Positions 8,767-18,019 of a DNA stretch of 48,012 nt are shown here, one piece after another. Made by a program: the position numbers and the translations under genes. The notes under the pieces were generated by a model, which saw nothing but the letters and a program-made list of their open reading frames with translations, did not search any database and was not told the DNA's origin. How positions within the stretch are numbered: the stretch's first letter is position 1; each line of letters starts with the position of its first letter. Source of the stretch: Chara braunii (lineage: Eukaryota; Streptophyta; Charophyceae; Charales; Characeae); NCBI GenBank assembly GCA_003427395.1, contig BFEA01000629.1, forward strand, positions 715,776 to 763,787, given 5' to 3'.

Positions 8767-9078
8767 GGGCTGGGATTCGAGGTCCTTGTCCAGGACATCC
8801 CAAGCCCTAGGCTCTGCAGGGGAGGGGTTTTCCCTCGCGCAGAGCGTATCTGATTTGCCTACCGAGACGCTCAGGTCAAGAGCCTAAGGCGTAACGGCGA
8901 CTGCACGACTATTTCCTTCAGCCGTGCAATGTCGTGAAGGGTTGGGTCCTCACGACACTTCAAGTCTGACACTTGAGTGTCATAAGTGGTACTCGGATCC
9001 ACGAGGGACCGCTTGATTATGGGCACTACATAGTACGCCATCATTGCGACTGCTTGCGTACGTTTGCATTGCGAGTCG
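8767..9078 (+). ncRNA. Chain of adjacent perfect hairpins, candidate structured RNA
   Basis: Successive, nearly abutting stem-loops: GGGCTGGGAT with ATCCCAAGCCC (8767-8776 with 8797-8807), enclosing GTCCT/AGGAC; GCTCTGC/GCAGAGC (8811-8817 with 8839-8845), enclosing GAGGG/CCCTC; GCCT/AGGC enclosing GCTC/GAGC (8857-8890); TGCACG/CGTGCA (8902-8907 with 8923-8928); TGTCGTGA/TCACGACA (8930-8937 with 8950-8957); TGACACT/AGTGTCA (8967-8973 with 8976-8982); CTCG/CGAG (8992-9005); and CGACT/AGTCG (9047-9051 with 9074-9078). Such dense perfect pairing is unlikely by chance. I do not recognise the family and see no hammerhead core. The strand is undetermined, because stems read the same on both strands. 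It could equally be the untranslated region of a decayed element. Confidence 0.5.
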
Positions 9079-10584
9079 ATATGAGTAGGGCCTGCGTCCG
9101 CGCCTTTTTTTTATCCTAAGTCTCGCGCGCGACGGCTAGTCGGTTTTGCATCGGAAAGTTATGGGACGGCTACCGAGGGGCTAGGAGCGTTGTCGCGTTG
9201 TTTGTGTCGTGTCGTTTCGTACGTGTGCGTGTACATGTTTTTTTTATGTTCTTGTGTTCGTAACGTGGAGTGCACGTGGTGTGTGGGAAGCGTCCTAGTC
9301 GACCGGCGATGAGTCGCGCTTGGGACCTCAGCCCCCCCAAGGTGTCGGTTCGCGTGCGGGTCCAATAGAGGCGTATTACCGCGCGTACCTCCTATGCTAC
9401 AGCGAACGAGAAACGCCCTCGGCTGGTTCACCTCTGCGATTGCAGCTGATTAGCTTTCGTACTGTGGACTGGTAGCTCGGCGGGGATATGCCCACCGAAG
9501 GGAGGTGACAGCTCCCGTAAGGTGTAGGTAAGTCGTGCCTCGCGTAGGCCCTATCTTGTCGTAGGGGCTCGCAAGAGGTATGGCTGGCGCACCCGGCCGG
9601 AGCGGCTTGTGGAAGCTCCATGTATATTTGCGATGAAGGGTTGTAAAAACCAACTCCTGCGTGACGAGGCCGGGAGGGTCCCGCGCTGCCCCCGTGCGGT
9701 GCCGGACCGATTGCGCCCGACGATGCACAAGAATGAGGAGTGTGGGCATTTGGACACGTGCACGGACTGCACGTGGTAAGGCCAGGAGAACCAAAGGGCT
9801 GTCAACGAAGAAGAGGAACGATGTATGAGCGGGAATGGGACAAGCTTGTGGTGTGCGACTGATGCCAACTTTTCCTTTTTCTTGCTTGATTTGCACGACG
9901 TCCCGTTTAGACCCCGCGAAACTGAGAGGAGAGAGGGACGCGGCAGTCCGGGAGAATGAGAGGAGGCCAACGTATATGGTTACCCTAGAGAGAAATAGTT
10001 GACGTCAACCACTGCTCACACGCTCGCGCGGTGTGCCTGCACCTGCAGTAATGACGAGAAGATGAGGAAAGAGGGAAAATCCGCCGGGACAGCGTGAGAA
10101 GTAACCATCAAAAGAGGCTAGTCTGCGGGGCGTGGTGTAATTGCTACCTGGTCCGCTTGCCTCGCACTGAGCACGGTCCCTCCCTGTCAGGGACTTAGAT
10201 CAGCAGCCTTTTTATTGGAGCGTGGACTGTAATTACTCGCTAATTAGCACGAGATCAGTGAGAGACCCCTCCCTTTTTGCGTGAGCAATGGGAAGCTCAG
10301 CGCGTCTACTACGATCGGTGTATGTGTGATCTGTTTTGGCCATGAGTTAGTTGCGGGAGTCGTGAACGTATAAGTAAGAAAGGGGACCTGAGCAAGGATG
10401 TGAGAGTGCGGGGAACAAAGCGAACTGGATAAGTCAGAGAGATCAGTGTGTGTAATCTCGCCGTCTACGCCAACGGGTCCAAGCAAACGGCAGCTTATGA
10501 CTGAGCTAGATGCTCGATGAGATAGATGTTGGTGCCCTGTATCAGAATAGACACTCGAGTTATGAGGACGCGGGAGAAAGGATT
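9079..10584. other. No gene recognised
   Basis: This region is mixed to GC-rich. Overlapping frames of 70-165 codons on the minus strand (for example 10244-10738 and 9450-9896) have low-complexity Ser/Pro/His composition and no domain. I see no support for a real gene. Confidence 0.3.
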
Positions 10585-10626
10585 GAGAGCCGTGAGACCG
10601 ACTAGTGGGAGGGGTCTCACGCTCTC
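10585..10626. repeat. Strong single hairpin
   Basis: GAGAGCCGTGAGACC (10585-10599) pairs with GGTCTCACGCTCTC (10613-10626) with one bulged C, leaving a 13-nt loop (GACTAGTGGGAGG). It is the strongest isolated hairpin in this part of the window and has no coding context. Confidence 0.5.
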
Positions 10627-11169
10627 TGAAGGCGATTTCATTTACCTGTTGTCGCATCAACTCTAACGATAGCCTATTTTGCCATCTCCATTCGACTTTT
10701 GGCCTATAATGAGCATTGCTACCGAGGGTCAATGACACGCTTCATCATGGTCGTCTTGGCCAAGTCTTCAAATAAGACGCTGACTGTTGCAAAGTAACCA
10801 CTTTCCCTTCCCATTAATTTCAGGTTCTTTCTTAGTTTGATTAAACAGTGTGACTTATCGTTCCTATCCAAGCATGTTGCGTCGTGACAAAGAATAAGCC
10901 GCAGACAATGAAAGCTGGTGGACAGGGGATTAATCCTAACTCAAAGCGATTCAAAACTTACGAGCTCGAGGGGGAGTCTAGCGTACATGTTACCAACTTG
11001 AGTGATTGGTGAGATTGAAGAAGTCGAATATTTTTGATATTGGCGTGACTTTACACTTGTCTGTTTGGCACATTTTCCTTATGTTTGAGTAGCCTGTCAG
11101 ATCACAGGGCAACGTCAAGGAGAAATTTAGTCTTCTTCTTGCGTCACCTGTGTCGTATTATTGCGCCTC
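10627..11169. other. No gene recognised
   Basis: Mixed sequence without reading frame, RNA gene or repeat that I can support. Confidence 0.3.
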
Positions 11170-11600
11170 TGCGATTGTACCTGTGTGGCTGCATCGGCTG
11201 TTCCAAGTGACTGCATCCAAGTGATTGTTCGGTGTGGTAGCATCGTGAGTTTTTGTCTTATGCGGCCGCATTATGCGTTTGGTTCCATATGACCGCATCG
11301 CACGGCTGCATCGCACGATTGCATCGCACTGAGTGACTGCATGGGTGCATGATCGCTTTGCCCGACTGCACAAGTGTGACTGCATCGAGTGAGTGCATGG
11401 GTGCATGATCGCTTTGCCTCACCGCACAGGTGTGACTGTATCGAGTGACTGCATGGGTGCATGATCGCTTTGCCTGACTGCACAAGCGTGACTGCATCGC
11501 ATGACTACATCTCATGATCGCATAGTGTGACTGTGTTGAGTGAGTGTATCTCGTGATTACGCTGAGTGGCAGTATGGGTGTATGGGAGCGTGGGCTCGTA
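11170..11600 (+). repeat. Minisatellite: three 56-bp copies inside a GACTGCATCG-rich region
   Basis: ATGGGTGCATGATCGCTTTG starts at 11341, 11397 and 11453, a 56-bp period, with changes such as CCCGACTGCACAAG, CCTCACCGCACAGG and CCTGACTGCACAAG between copies. Flanking DNA on both sides is made of degenerate shorter GTGACTGCATCG-like words, suggesting that the 56-bp unit grew out of an older short repeat. Frames on the minus strand here are repeat by-products. Confidence 0.75.
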
Positions 11601-12716
11601 TGTGCTCGTTCTGATTGAGTGGTTACCCACAATGTTGTGAGTTCGTTCGTGCCCAGAGAGAAACCGGGTGCGAGACTACAACCCTACAGAAATGTGTGTG
11701 TGTGTGGGCGAATGCTTGGTTGAATGCATATGTTGGCCTGGCGATTACAGGCGGGTACTTGGTCGAATATTCTAAGCTTATTTCCGCTACTATGTTAAAA
11801 GAGACTGTAGAGGTGATTTCTATTGGCTGGTGAACCTATGCCTTGACTTTCGATTAGATGGGAAAAAGAAAGGTGGCTCTGAGAAAAATCTTTTATGTTC
11901 TTGCTAAGTCCCTACTTGATGGTGACTGAGAATCTACTTAGAAAAGTTGAGGCAAGATTTGAACCGAAGGAAAGCTGTCTGTATTCCTCGTCACTATTAA
12001 CGTGACCTTGGTTATACCGTGAAAATGCGTTATGTATGCCCCCACCTGCCTTCAACTGTCTCTTGAGCAATCAACAGTAGCACGAACACAGGGAAAACCG
12101 TGCACTACAAGAACTTAGACGTTTTATGACTCGTTTCACCAGGAGTCGCCTATGTGACTCATCTTGCTATTTAGACAGTTGAGTTTTGTCGTCTTGAGTC
12201 CAGTTGAAATACCCGGGGTGTCGCACAAAGCGAGTTGATCTCAGCGTGCTGGGTCTTTCATCAGAAAGAAGGCAGTATTAGAAGAAACAGACAATCGGCG
12301 TAATCTGGCGCTGGCAGAGTCGGTGTACCCACGTGAACAGTGATCTGGCACACAAGGATACCAGCAAGTATATTCACAGAAGGAGTTACCCCATGCACCA
12401 GGTGTCGATCAAGAGTTAAGGATAAATATTCCACAACCTTCTTCAATCGGTATGATTATAATTCCACCTAGTGTCTGATTCTAGCTTTTGTCTTTCGTAA
12501 CAGTTACCTCATCGTTTATGGACAATCATACAAGGCGACATTGAGAGCCCCCTTGGTAAATTACCTTCTTCCCTCCCCTGTAGCCACCAAAGGGCCGTAC
12601 TAACTCGGAGGGCGCTGCAGAAGATAGTCCTTACACTCGGGGGTAGGCAAGTCTTACTTCTACCTATGAGCCGATCAGGCCATGGCTTGAGTCTTTGAGT
12701 GCAACAAAAAGGGATC
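11601..12716. other. No gene recognised
   Basis: Mixed A/T-rich DNA. Short frames (for example 11615-11833) have no recognisable content. Confidence 0.3.
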
Positions 12717-12962
12717 ATGAAGGAAGGGGAGGTTTTGATTGTAAAGTGCAGGATTAATAGGGAGAAGGGAGAAGGATGGGAGGAAGAGGCATACCGGGCT
12801 ATGGAGTCTTTTAAGGAAGCTCAACATGAACATGCAGTCCAGATAGTCAAGGGAGAAAGATACATCGAATATGTAATTTACTTCCACAGTCACGATGGTA
12901 AATTACATAGTACCATCTCCTCGCCAGAGAGCGTGGGACAGACATTGGTGAAACTTGCATGA
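12717..12962 (+). pseudogene. Small ORF of unknown function (module type A, copy 1)
   Basis: The ATG at 12717 opens an 81-codon frame. Its second half contains EHAVQIVKGERYIEYVIYFH followed by SHDGKLHSTISSPESV. The small ORF about 700 bp downstream has the matching pattern EHALTLVRNHTKIEYIYYLY then DKSGKLCAITSSVGSI. Two independent frames with the same residue pattern are unlikely by chance, so both descend from a real protein segment. The function is not recognised. The [V-x-Y-F]-x-x-x-D/G pattern faintly resembles the later 14-17 kb modules, and it may be a distant copy. Confidence 0.4.
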
Positions 12963-13043
12963 ACTGAACAAACATCTTACTAACACTTAATCAGTCATTA
13001 TATGGTATTTGAACAGTAGCAGATATTTAATTGCAAGCAACAA

Positions 13044-13260
13044 TCAATTTATTCGGAAACAGCAACGTGAGAACAGTTCTTTTGAAACGACCTCCAGGAA
13101 CAGCATCTGGAACAGTACACGAAAAGGGTTCAGACAGTGTTCAGAACCGTACTTTGAACAGTACTCAGGGCAACATTCAGTGCCCAAAGAAGTATTCAGA
13201 GCAGTGCTCTGGACAGAGCTCAGAACAGTGTTCAACTGCTATCGAGCCGTTACTTGATAA
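13044..13260 (+). repeat. CAGT/GTTC micro-hairpin-rich leader
   Basis: GAACAGT words recur at short spacing, several as tiny hairpins with loop AGT: CAGAGC-AGT-GCTCTG (13197-13211) and GAAC-AGT-GTTC (13223-13233). The overlapping frames here are by-products. Confidence 0.35.
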
Positions 13261-13418
13261 TTATATTAATCACTACTCGGCCATCTGTTTAATCGACGTC
13301 CAACAACCAACAGTAATTAGGAACAGCACTTCGGAGTGGCAGTCTCAGCAGCAGCAGTTAACTGATAACCAAGCAGCGAAAAACCCAGGGGAGGAATGGG
13401 GGTTGTGATACAATTAGA

Positions 13419-13649
13419 TTGATTTGTTCGTTGCATCAAGTCACAACAAAAGATTGGAGGGAGACGACAACCAATGACTATAACTACCAGACTACCATCA
13501 TGATGGAGCATGCGCTGACACTCGTGAGAAACCATACGAAAATTGAATATATCTACTACCTGTATGACAAAAGCGGAAAACTGTGTGCAATCACCTCGTC
13601 CGTGGGTTCCATTGAGGAGACACGGAGAACCATTTGCAGGTGCAAGTAA
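13419..13649 (+). pseudogene. Small ORF of unknown function (module type A, copy 2)
   Basis: The frame is open from a TTG at 13419; the only in-frame ATG near the conserved part is at 13500, so the true start is unclear. The conserved segment EHALTLVRNHTKIEYIYYLY then DKSGKLCAITSSVGSI matches the ORF at 12717-12962. The two lie head-to-tail on the same strand, separated by low-complexity DNA. The function is unknown and it may be degraded retroelement coding sequence. Confidence 0.4.
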
Positions 13650-14042
13650 TGCGAAACTGCGTCGGACAGAACATGAGTAGAAGAAGAGTGGATCAGGTTG
13701 GAAGCTAGTAGCTATAGGAAGTACTGCAAACCTGCAAGATACGAGAGTAAAAAGCAACCAGTTATGACACGGTAATCACCGACAAATCAGCAATTCAGAA
13801 AATAATCAGCATTTAACTCAGTAGCCAGCAATTCCAACAGTAGTCAGTCTTGCAGCAAGCAACCAGGCCAGTAATCAGGTCAGCGACCTGGTCGGTGATC
13901 AGTTTTCGGCAATCAGTTCCTAGCAGTCAGTTCCCAGCAATCAGTTTTTGACAGTCAGTTTTTTGCAATCAGCTCGGTAATCAGTCCTCCGGGACCGTCT
14001 GGTTAGTTTATACTCGCAAGAGTACTCATGAGCACAGTTTAG
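13650..14042 (+). repeat. CAATCAG/CAGTTT-rich non-coding tract
   Basis: Words such as CAATCAGTTTTTGACAGTC, GCAATCAGTTCC and CAGCAAGCAACC recur, with one perfect hairpin CAGGTC-AGC-GACCTG near 13880. The 3' flank of the integrase frame (24,040-24,180) has a similar TTTCAG/CAGCAAGCAAC character, suggesting that the two tracts are related untranslated regions. Confidence 0.4.
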
Positions 14043-14726
14043 TCTACTCCGGTCAGTGAGTCAGTGCTGGCCAGTCTCAACATAATTTTATGCAAAGAGG
14101 CATTCCATTATGGGGATGTTAGTGTCATTGGTTTCAGGCAGGGAGATCTGTCAATCTTCATTGTCCAGACCAGTTTTGTTGATGGCACTATCCACGATTT
14201 GAGGCCCTACGTAAAGAAGGGCAAGGAGACTCATGAGCTTTTTGATCCAGTCTGGATCTCAGCCACTGAATACCTTGAGCAAAGAGAGAGGGAGCTCGAT
14301 GAGAATGGCACTACGTTGATTCACAGCTTTGGGCCGATGCTTTATACTGATTATCCTAGGCCTCCAGTCCCTTCACTTCTCACGGATGGCACGAGTTGGC
14401 TGAATGTGATTGGATTGGCAAAGAGGTACATCTCTCCGGCGGTGATCGACATTGAGGCATTAACTGAGCCTACCGAGAATCCCTACCTCAGGCGAGGAGT
14501 CTTTTCAGTGGACGGACTGCTTACTTTGTGGGATGAGTTTTGCTTCATGGTTAACTACCGTGTCATGTGCCTCGGATGGTCGTGTTCAGAGCTTGCTGGC
14601 TACAGGTGGTTTTTTGTCACGAAACCTCAGTCTCAGATTGTACGTGGGCGTGAGTCTCGACATCAGAGAGGAACAGTGAAAAGAGATGGAGAGAGATGGA
14701 CCAAAGGAATGAGTGAGGCCTCTTGA
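14043..14726 (+). CDS. Unknown retroelement-associated module protein, copy R1 (upstream of LTR)
   Basis: This is the longest uninterrupted frame of the module family (about 220 codons). No ATG precedes the conserved part; the first in-frame ATG is internal, so the N-terminus is missing or starts in a way I cannot see. Conserved blocks in order are CKEAFHYGDV, then VQTSFVDGTIHDLRPYVKK, a charged stretch, then RPPVPSLLTDGTSWLNVIGL. These match copies R2-R5 downstream (PPxP, then D-x-x-W-x-x-V-I). A C-terminal extension (VFSVDGLLTLWDEF and onward) has no counterpart in the other copies. The frame ends just before a purine-rich tract and an LTR-like segment, so it may belong to the 3' end of another element. 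The function is unknown. Confidence 0.5.
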   Translation, partial: STPVSESVLASLNIILCKEAFHYGDVSVIGFRQGDLSIFIVQTSFVDGTIHDLRPYVKKGKETHELFDPVWISATEYLEQRERELDENGTTLIHSFGPMLYTDYPRPPVPSLLTDGTSWLNVIGLAKRYISPAVIDIEALTEPTENPYLRRGVFSVDGLLTLWDEFCFMVNYRVMCLGWSCSELAGYRWFFVTKPQSQIVRGRESRHQRGTVKRDGERWTKGMSEAS

Positions 14727-14739
14727 GAGGTGCTGACCA

Positions 14740-15170
14740 TGCCCGTTTACATGTACTTTCTAAGATTATTATGAGTTCTCATTCTTCCCTCATTCAATTG
14801 CCTCTGTCTTTGCTCGAGTCAATCAGTCTTATTTTCTGCATTTTTCTTGCTCGATATATGCCTTCGTAAATGTTCTGTCACAGTTCTCAAAATCAGATTG
14901 ATATAATTGATGCATGCATAGCACCCCATAATTTTATGATTATTATTTGCATAATTCTCTGCTGTTCCGAATCAAAATAAAAGATTCCTAAGACTGGGGA
15001 CCGGCGAAGACCGCAATTGAATGGTCTCGCTCGAAGACGGACGCACACAACAGGAAGGGATTTGCATTATTTTATTTATTTTATTTATTGCAATCACATA
15101 CAAAATCCTGTGTGACAGCCTGTTGGCTTTCCGGTTGCCGTGCGAGGCCAAACAGGGAAAAAGTGCGACA
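14740..15170 (+). mobile_element. Probable LTR preceding the tRNA-Asp-type primer-binding site
   Basis: The segment ends in CA at 15169-15170, four bases before a clear primer-binding site, as a 5' LTR should. It contains a possible polyadenylation signal AATAAA (14976-14981). A purine-rich stretch (GAAAAGAGATGGAGAGAGATGG, interrupted) lies upstream at 14678-14699. The 5' boundary is an estimate. I could not find a matching copy downstream of the integrase, so the 3' LTR is absent, too diverged or outside what I can align by eye. Confidence 0.45.
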
Positions 15171-15174
15171 AAAA

Positions 15175-15193
15175 TGGCGCCGTTGCAAGGGAC
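15175..15193 (+). other. Primer-binding site for tRNA-Asp
   Basis: TGGCGCCGTTGCAAGGGA matches the complement of the 3' end of plant tRNA-Asp (TGGCGCCGTTGCCGGGGA) at 16 of 18 positions. This PBS type is used by several plant Ty3/gypsy lineages. It marks where minus-strand DNA synthesis starts and fixes the element's orientation as plus. Confidence 0.75.
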
Positions 15194-15532
15194 ATGAAAA
15201 AATTTTCGTGTCCGGAATGAACCTCGGTCATCATCATCTATGAGCTTTGATTATGATCTGAGAACTGTTGACATTTTTATGAGCTTCATGCTAATTTTAT
15301 TATTCTCATTTGAGTCCCGAACTTCTTGAGAATCACGGTTGCTAACTGTGATCTATTTTTCCCTTATGTGAGATACCACAATGGATCGGGAAAGGAGATT
15401 GATGTTATTTACAACAGAAAATTGAGCTTGATACCAGGTATGCCCAATTATCACCCAACACACGGAAAGGAACTGAAAGGAAGAGAGTGAAACGGATCGG
15501 GACAGATGTTGGTCGACGGTGTTCTGAAATAA
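15194..15532 (+). other. Retrotransposon leader
   Basis: Untranslated stretch between PBS and the first internal module, without ATG-initiated coding content that matches the modules. Confidence 0.4.
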
Positions 15533-15919
15533 TTGTCTAAAATTACTACAAGGGGAATATTTCCTTTCAAATATGAGGCTTGTTGGGGCTATCACTCTCG
15601 AGGCTCAACCATCTGTGTAGTGCTGACGTTCTTTTTGGAGGGAGATATCTATGATATTCGCCCATACATCAAGGAAGGAGGCGGCAATGATGGTGAAAAT
15701 TTTAATTGGTTATGGAAAATCGTGATCCAATTTATTTATGATGAAAAAACAGACTTTATCAAGCAAAAGAGGAAAGTGGAATGAGGTATAATGCCAGTAA
15801 CGTACAAGACTGTTTCAATCCCTCCTATACCTGACAGCTATTGTGACGGGAGTAATTGGCTATCAGTAATCAACATGGTATTGATGAGGGAGAAAAAAAA
15901 CGGTGGTCATGAGAGTTGA
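15533..15919 (+). pseudogene. Unknown retroelement module, copy R2
   Basis: The frame contains RGIFPFKYEACWGY, LTFFLEGDIYDIRPYIKEGG and, after one in-frame stop (TGA 15782-15784), SIPPIPDSYCDGSNWLSVIN. These are the three blocks of the module. The continuation in the same frame after the stop shows that the stop is secondary. The last bases (ATGAGAGTTGA, 15909-15919) overlap the ATG of copy R3 in another frame. No known domain is recognised. Confidence 0.5.
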
Positions 15920-16394
15920 AGAGATTTCAGCAGAAGTAATCAGACAAAGAAGATCAAATTTCGGCAGAGGTTCGGATCCAAGTCAAGAGAAGATTGAATG
16001 TCTCCTAAGGTCGCTGAATACTCTAAGTAAGAGAGAAGCATTTCCATACGAAGTTGTCAGGTATGAGATGGTCGAGAGCGGATGGGAACAGGAACGATTA
16101 TATGTATTGACGTTCTATTTTACAGATCTGGATGTGTATGATGTGAGAATCTATGTCCCAAACGAAAGAAATGCTGACGCAGTGTATGGAAGATGTTGGT
16201 GATTTGCTGAAGAGGTGGTACTGAGAGAGAAAGAGAGGCTTGAGAGAGAGAACAAGTGCTTCACTAGATCTATGCGATTTACTGCCTTCAAGGGATTCTC
16301 AGCTCCTCCCTTACCTGATATAAATTTATCAAAAGATGATTGGTTTGCGGTAATTGAGTTTGCCCAAAAAATGAAAAGAGGTCAAAGAGTCTGA
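15909..16394 (+). pseudogene. Unknown retroelement module, copy R3
   Basis: Starts at ATG 15909, inside the end of copy R2. The blocks are LSKREAFPYEVVRYEMVE, LYVLTFYFTDLDVYDVRIYV, then after an in-frame stop (TGA 16200-16202) a charged helix-like stretch (LREKERLERENK) and FSAPPLPDINLSKDDWFAVI. It ends TGA 16392-16394, where the last A is the first base of the ATG of copy R4 (TGATG). The unit is about 485 bp, equal to the spacing between R2, R3 and R4. This is the clearest copy for defining the module: a beta-rich YVLTFYF..DVYDVRIYVP core, a charged linker and a PPxP-W motif. Confidence 0.55.
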
Positions 16395-16886
16395 TGAGTC
16401 GACGTTATGTACCCTTGAGGGAGAAATCTAAGCTTAGACTGATAAGAAGCCATCAAGGGATGAGTAGGGCTGAATCAGACAAGCTGCTAAATTTTCTTAA
16501 TTCTATAGCATGTAAGGTTTTAATTCCTTATGAAATCCTGAGGTATGAAGCCATAAAGAGATCAAGACAATAACAAGACAGTTTGTATGCTCTTACATGC
16601 TATTTTATTGATCTTGATGAATATGATATTGGGATTTATGTGCCGAAGCAAAGATTTGACGAAAACCGAGAAGGTGCGTGTTGGCAACGAGCGTCGAATC
16701 TTGTGCATAATGAGAAAATAATTAGAGCGAGAGGGAATAAATTTTTCCTTTAGCACCTATGTCAGACCTTTTGTTGGAATACCGTCTCCACCGGTTTAGG
16801 GACTTTCATTCCCAAGACACAATTGGTATGCCATGATAAAGTTTGCGTGTAAAGTGACGAGAGTCCAAGAAGAATACTCTCAGTAG
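16394..16886 (+). pseudogene. Unknown retroelement module, copy R4
   Basis: ATG at 16394 overlaps the stop of R3. The blocks are VLIPYEILRYEAIK, a stop (TAA, about 16571), then LYALTCYFIDLDEYDIGIYV, and after a frameshift near 16745 the tail VRPFVGIPSPPV..HNWYAMIKFACKV. Changes against R3 are mostly conservative in the core, so this was a protein-coding copy that decayed after duplication. Confidence 0.5.
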
Positions 16887-16900
16887 CCAGTATAACTACT

Positions 16901-17395
16901 GTGAAGGGTAGACTCTATGAGGTGATAGGGTGTGATAATCCTTTTATGATCCTGAGATATGAGACTTGTGAGAGAGGACCCATAATATTTCACATTCCAG
17001 TGGTCAAATTCATGAGTACTGGCAGCCTGGACGTACGAATTTATGTACCAGCAGGCCTAGAAAAGGAAGATGACTACTTGAAGTGTCAGACAGACGCTTA
17101 TATTAGTTTCATAAGAACCAAAGAGTGGCTTGAAAAGTTAAAGAGAAAAGTAACCTGGGGGAAAGAAGTAAGACAATTTGAGAAACTTCCTGAGTTCTTA
17201 ATTGCTAAGGGATTTGAATGCAAGAGAGACTGGATGCTTCTGTTGGAAGCCATTGCTGAGATTGGTAGAGCATTAGAAAAATGTTCTACTGTGATGATAA
17301 AATCCCTACTTTTGAATGTCTTTAAACACAGATTCGAGATCCCTGATTATGACCAGCCTGAGATCTATCTTTCAGATATTGTTTATGATGTTTAA
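16901..17395 (+). CDS. Unknown retroelement module, copy R5 (intact frame)
   Basis: An uninterrupted frame of about 164 codons from a GTG; no in-frame ATG precedes the conserved core, so the start is uncertain. The core reads DNPFMILRYETCE, then FMSTGSLDVRIYVPAG. The tail FEKLPEFLIAKGFECKRDWM shows the W block in altered form, without the PPxP. It is the most diverged downstream copy and the only one without stops. The next ORF starts 2 bp after its TAA (ATG 17398). The function is unknown. Confidence 0.45.
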   Translation: MKGRLYEVIGCDNPFMILRYETCERGPIIFHIPVVKFMSTGSLDVRIYVPAGLEKEDDYLKCQTDAYISFIRTKEWLEKLKRKVTWGKEVRQFEKLPEFLIAKGFECKRDWMLLLEAIAEIGRALEKCSTVMIKSLLLNVFKHRFEIPDYDQPEIYLSDIVYDV

Positions 17396-17397
17396 CA

Positions 17398-17688
17398 ATG
17401 CCCAGCTTGACTGAACAGCTGACACTGAGAGTTGTGTTGGAAGGTAGAGTAGTCGAGATAGAAGAGACTCTTCGGATCTCTGATAGAAATTTTTCTACCC
17501 TGGATAAGCTTGAGTTTTTGTAGCGTTTCTTAGATCGCATGAGAGACTCTGCCTTGAGAGTTACCACTGACCAGACTGAGATAAACAATCTGTTAAAGGT
17601 AGTAAAAGTGAGAACTACTGAGAGGGTATCATATCACACGTTTCAAGAACGGGTCTCTCTTGCAAGAAGGATCAACAGTGGGCTGTAA
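17398..17688 (+). pseudogene. Small ORF of unknown function between modules and gag
   Basis: ATG lies 2 bp after the R5 stop. The frame spans 96 codons interrupted by one TAG (17521-17523). The C-terminus FQERVSLARRINSGL resembles the C-terminus of the next ORF (EPVSLARRVRD), so the two may be related. The composition is charged and helix-forming. No known domain is recognised. Confidence 0.35.
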
Positions 17689-17733
17689 ATGATGTAATTT
17701 GATTATTAGATTTTAGACCTGGCTCGATATTTT

Positions 17734-17958
17734 ATGATTCGGGGTACTATAAAAGGGTATGACAGAAGACTGAGTAGGGATGATGAGAAAGAATTGATTG
17801 AAGATTACATTAGAAGGCTGAGGAGGATTGCACTGCCCTTGATCATTACCCAATCAATTATTGCTTATACCCTGTATCTACAGAACTCTCAGGGGGTAGA
17901 GCAGACAAGAGAAGAAAGGAACGAACCTGTATCTCTTGCGAGAAGAGTGAGGGATTAA
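17734..17958 (+). pseudogene. Small ORF upstream of gag
   Basis: 74 codons, rich in Arg/Glu, starting IRGTIKGYDRRLSRDDEKEL and ending EPVSLARRVRD. It is close to gag and shares its last residues with the preceding ORF. It may be the N-terminal part of an ancestral leader protein. The function is unknown. Confidence 0.35.
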
Positions 17959-18019
17959 AGGGCAGAGAAGAAAAAGGACAAGAGTCCCAGGAAGAGAAGA
18001 GAATACTTGGGAAAATTCT

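Noticed and set aside
8767-9078. Hammerhead or other self-cleaving ribozyme
   Set aside because: I could not find the conserved CTGATGA/GAAA core in the right arrangement.
11170-11600. CRISPR-like repeat-spacer array
   Set aside because: Unit-to-unit spacers are not unique sequences; it is a degenerate minisatellite in eukaryotic DNA.
11158-11632. Cys/His-rich minus-strand frames resembling zinc-binding protein
   Set aside because: They are translations of the 56-bp minisatellite.
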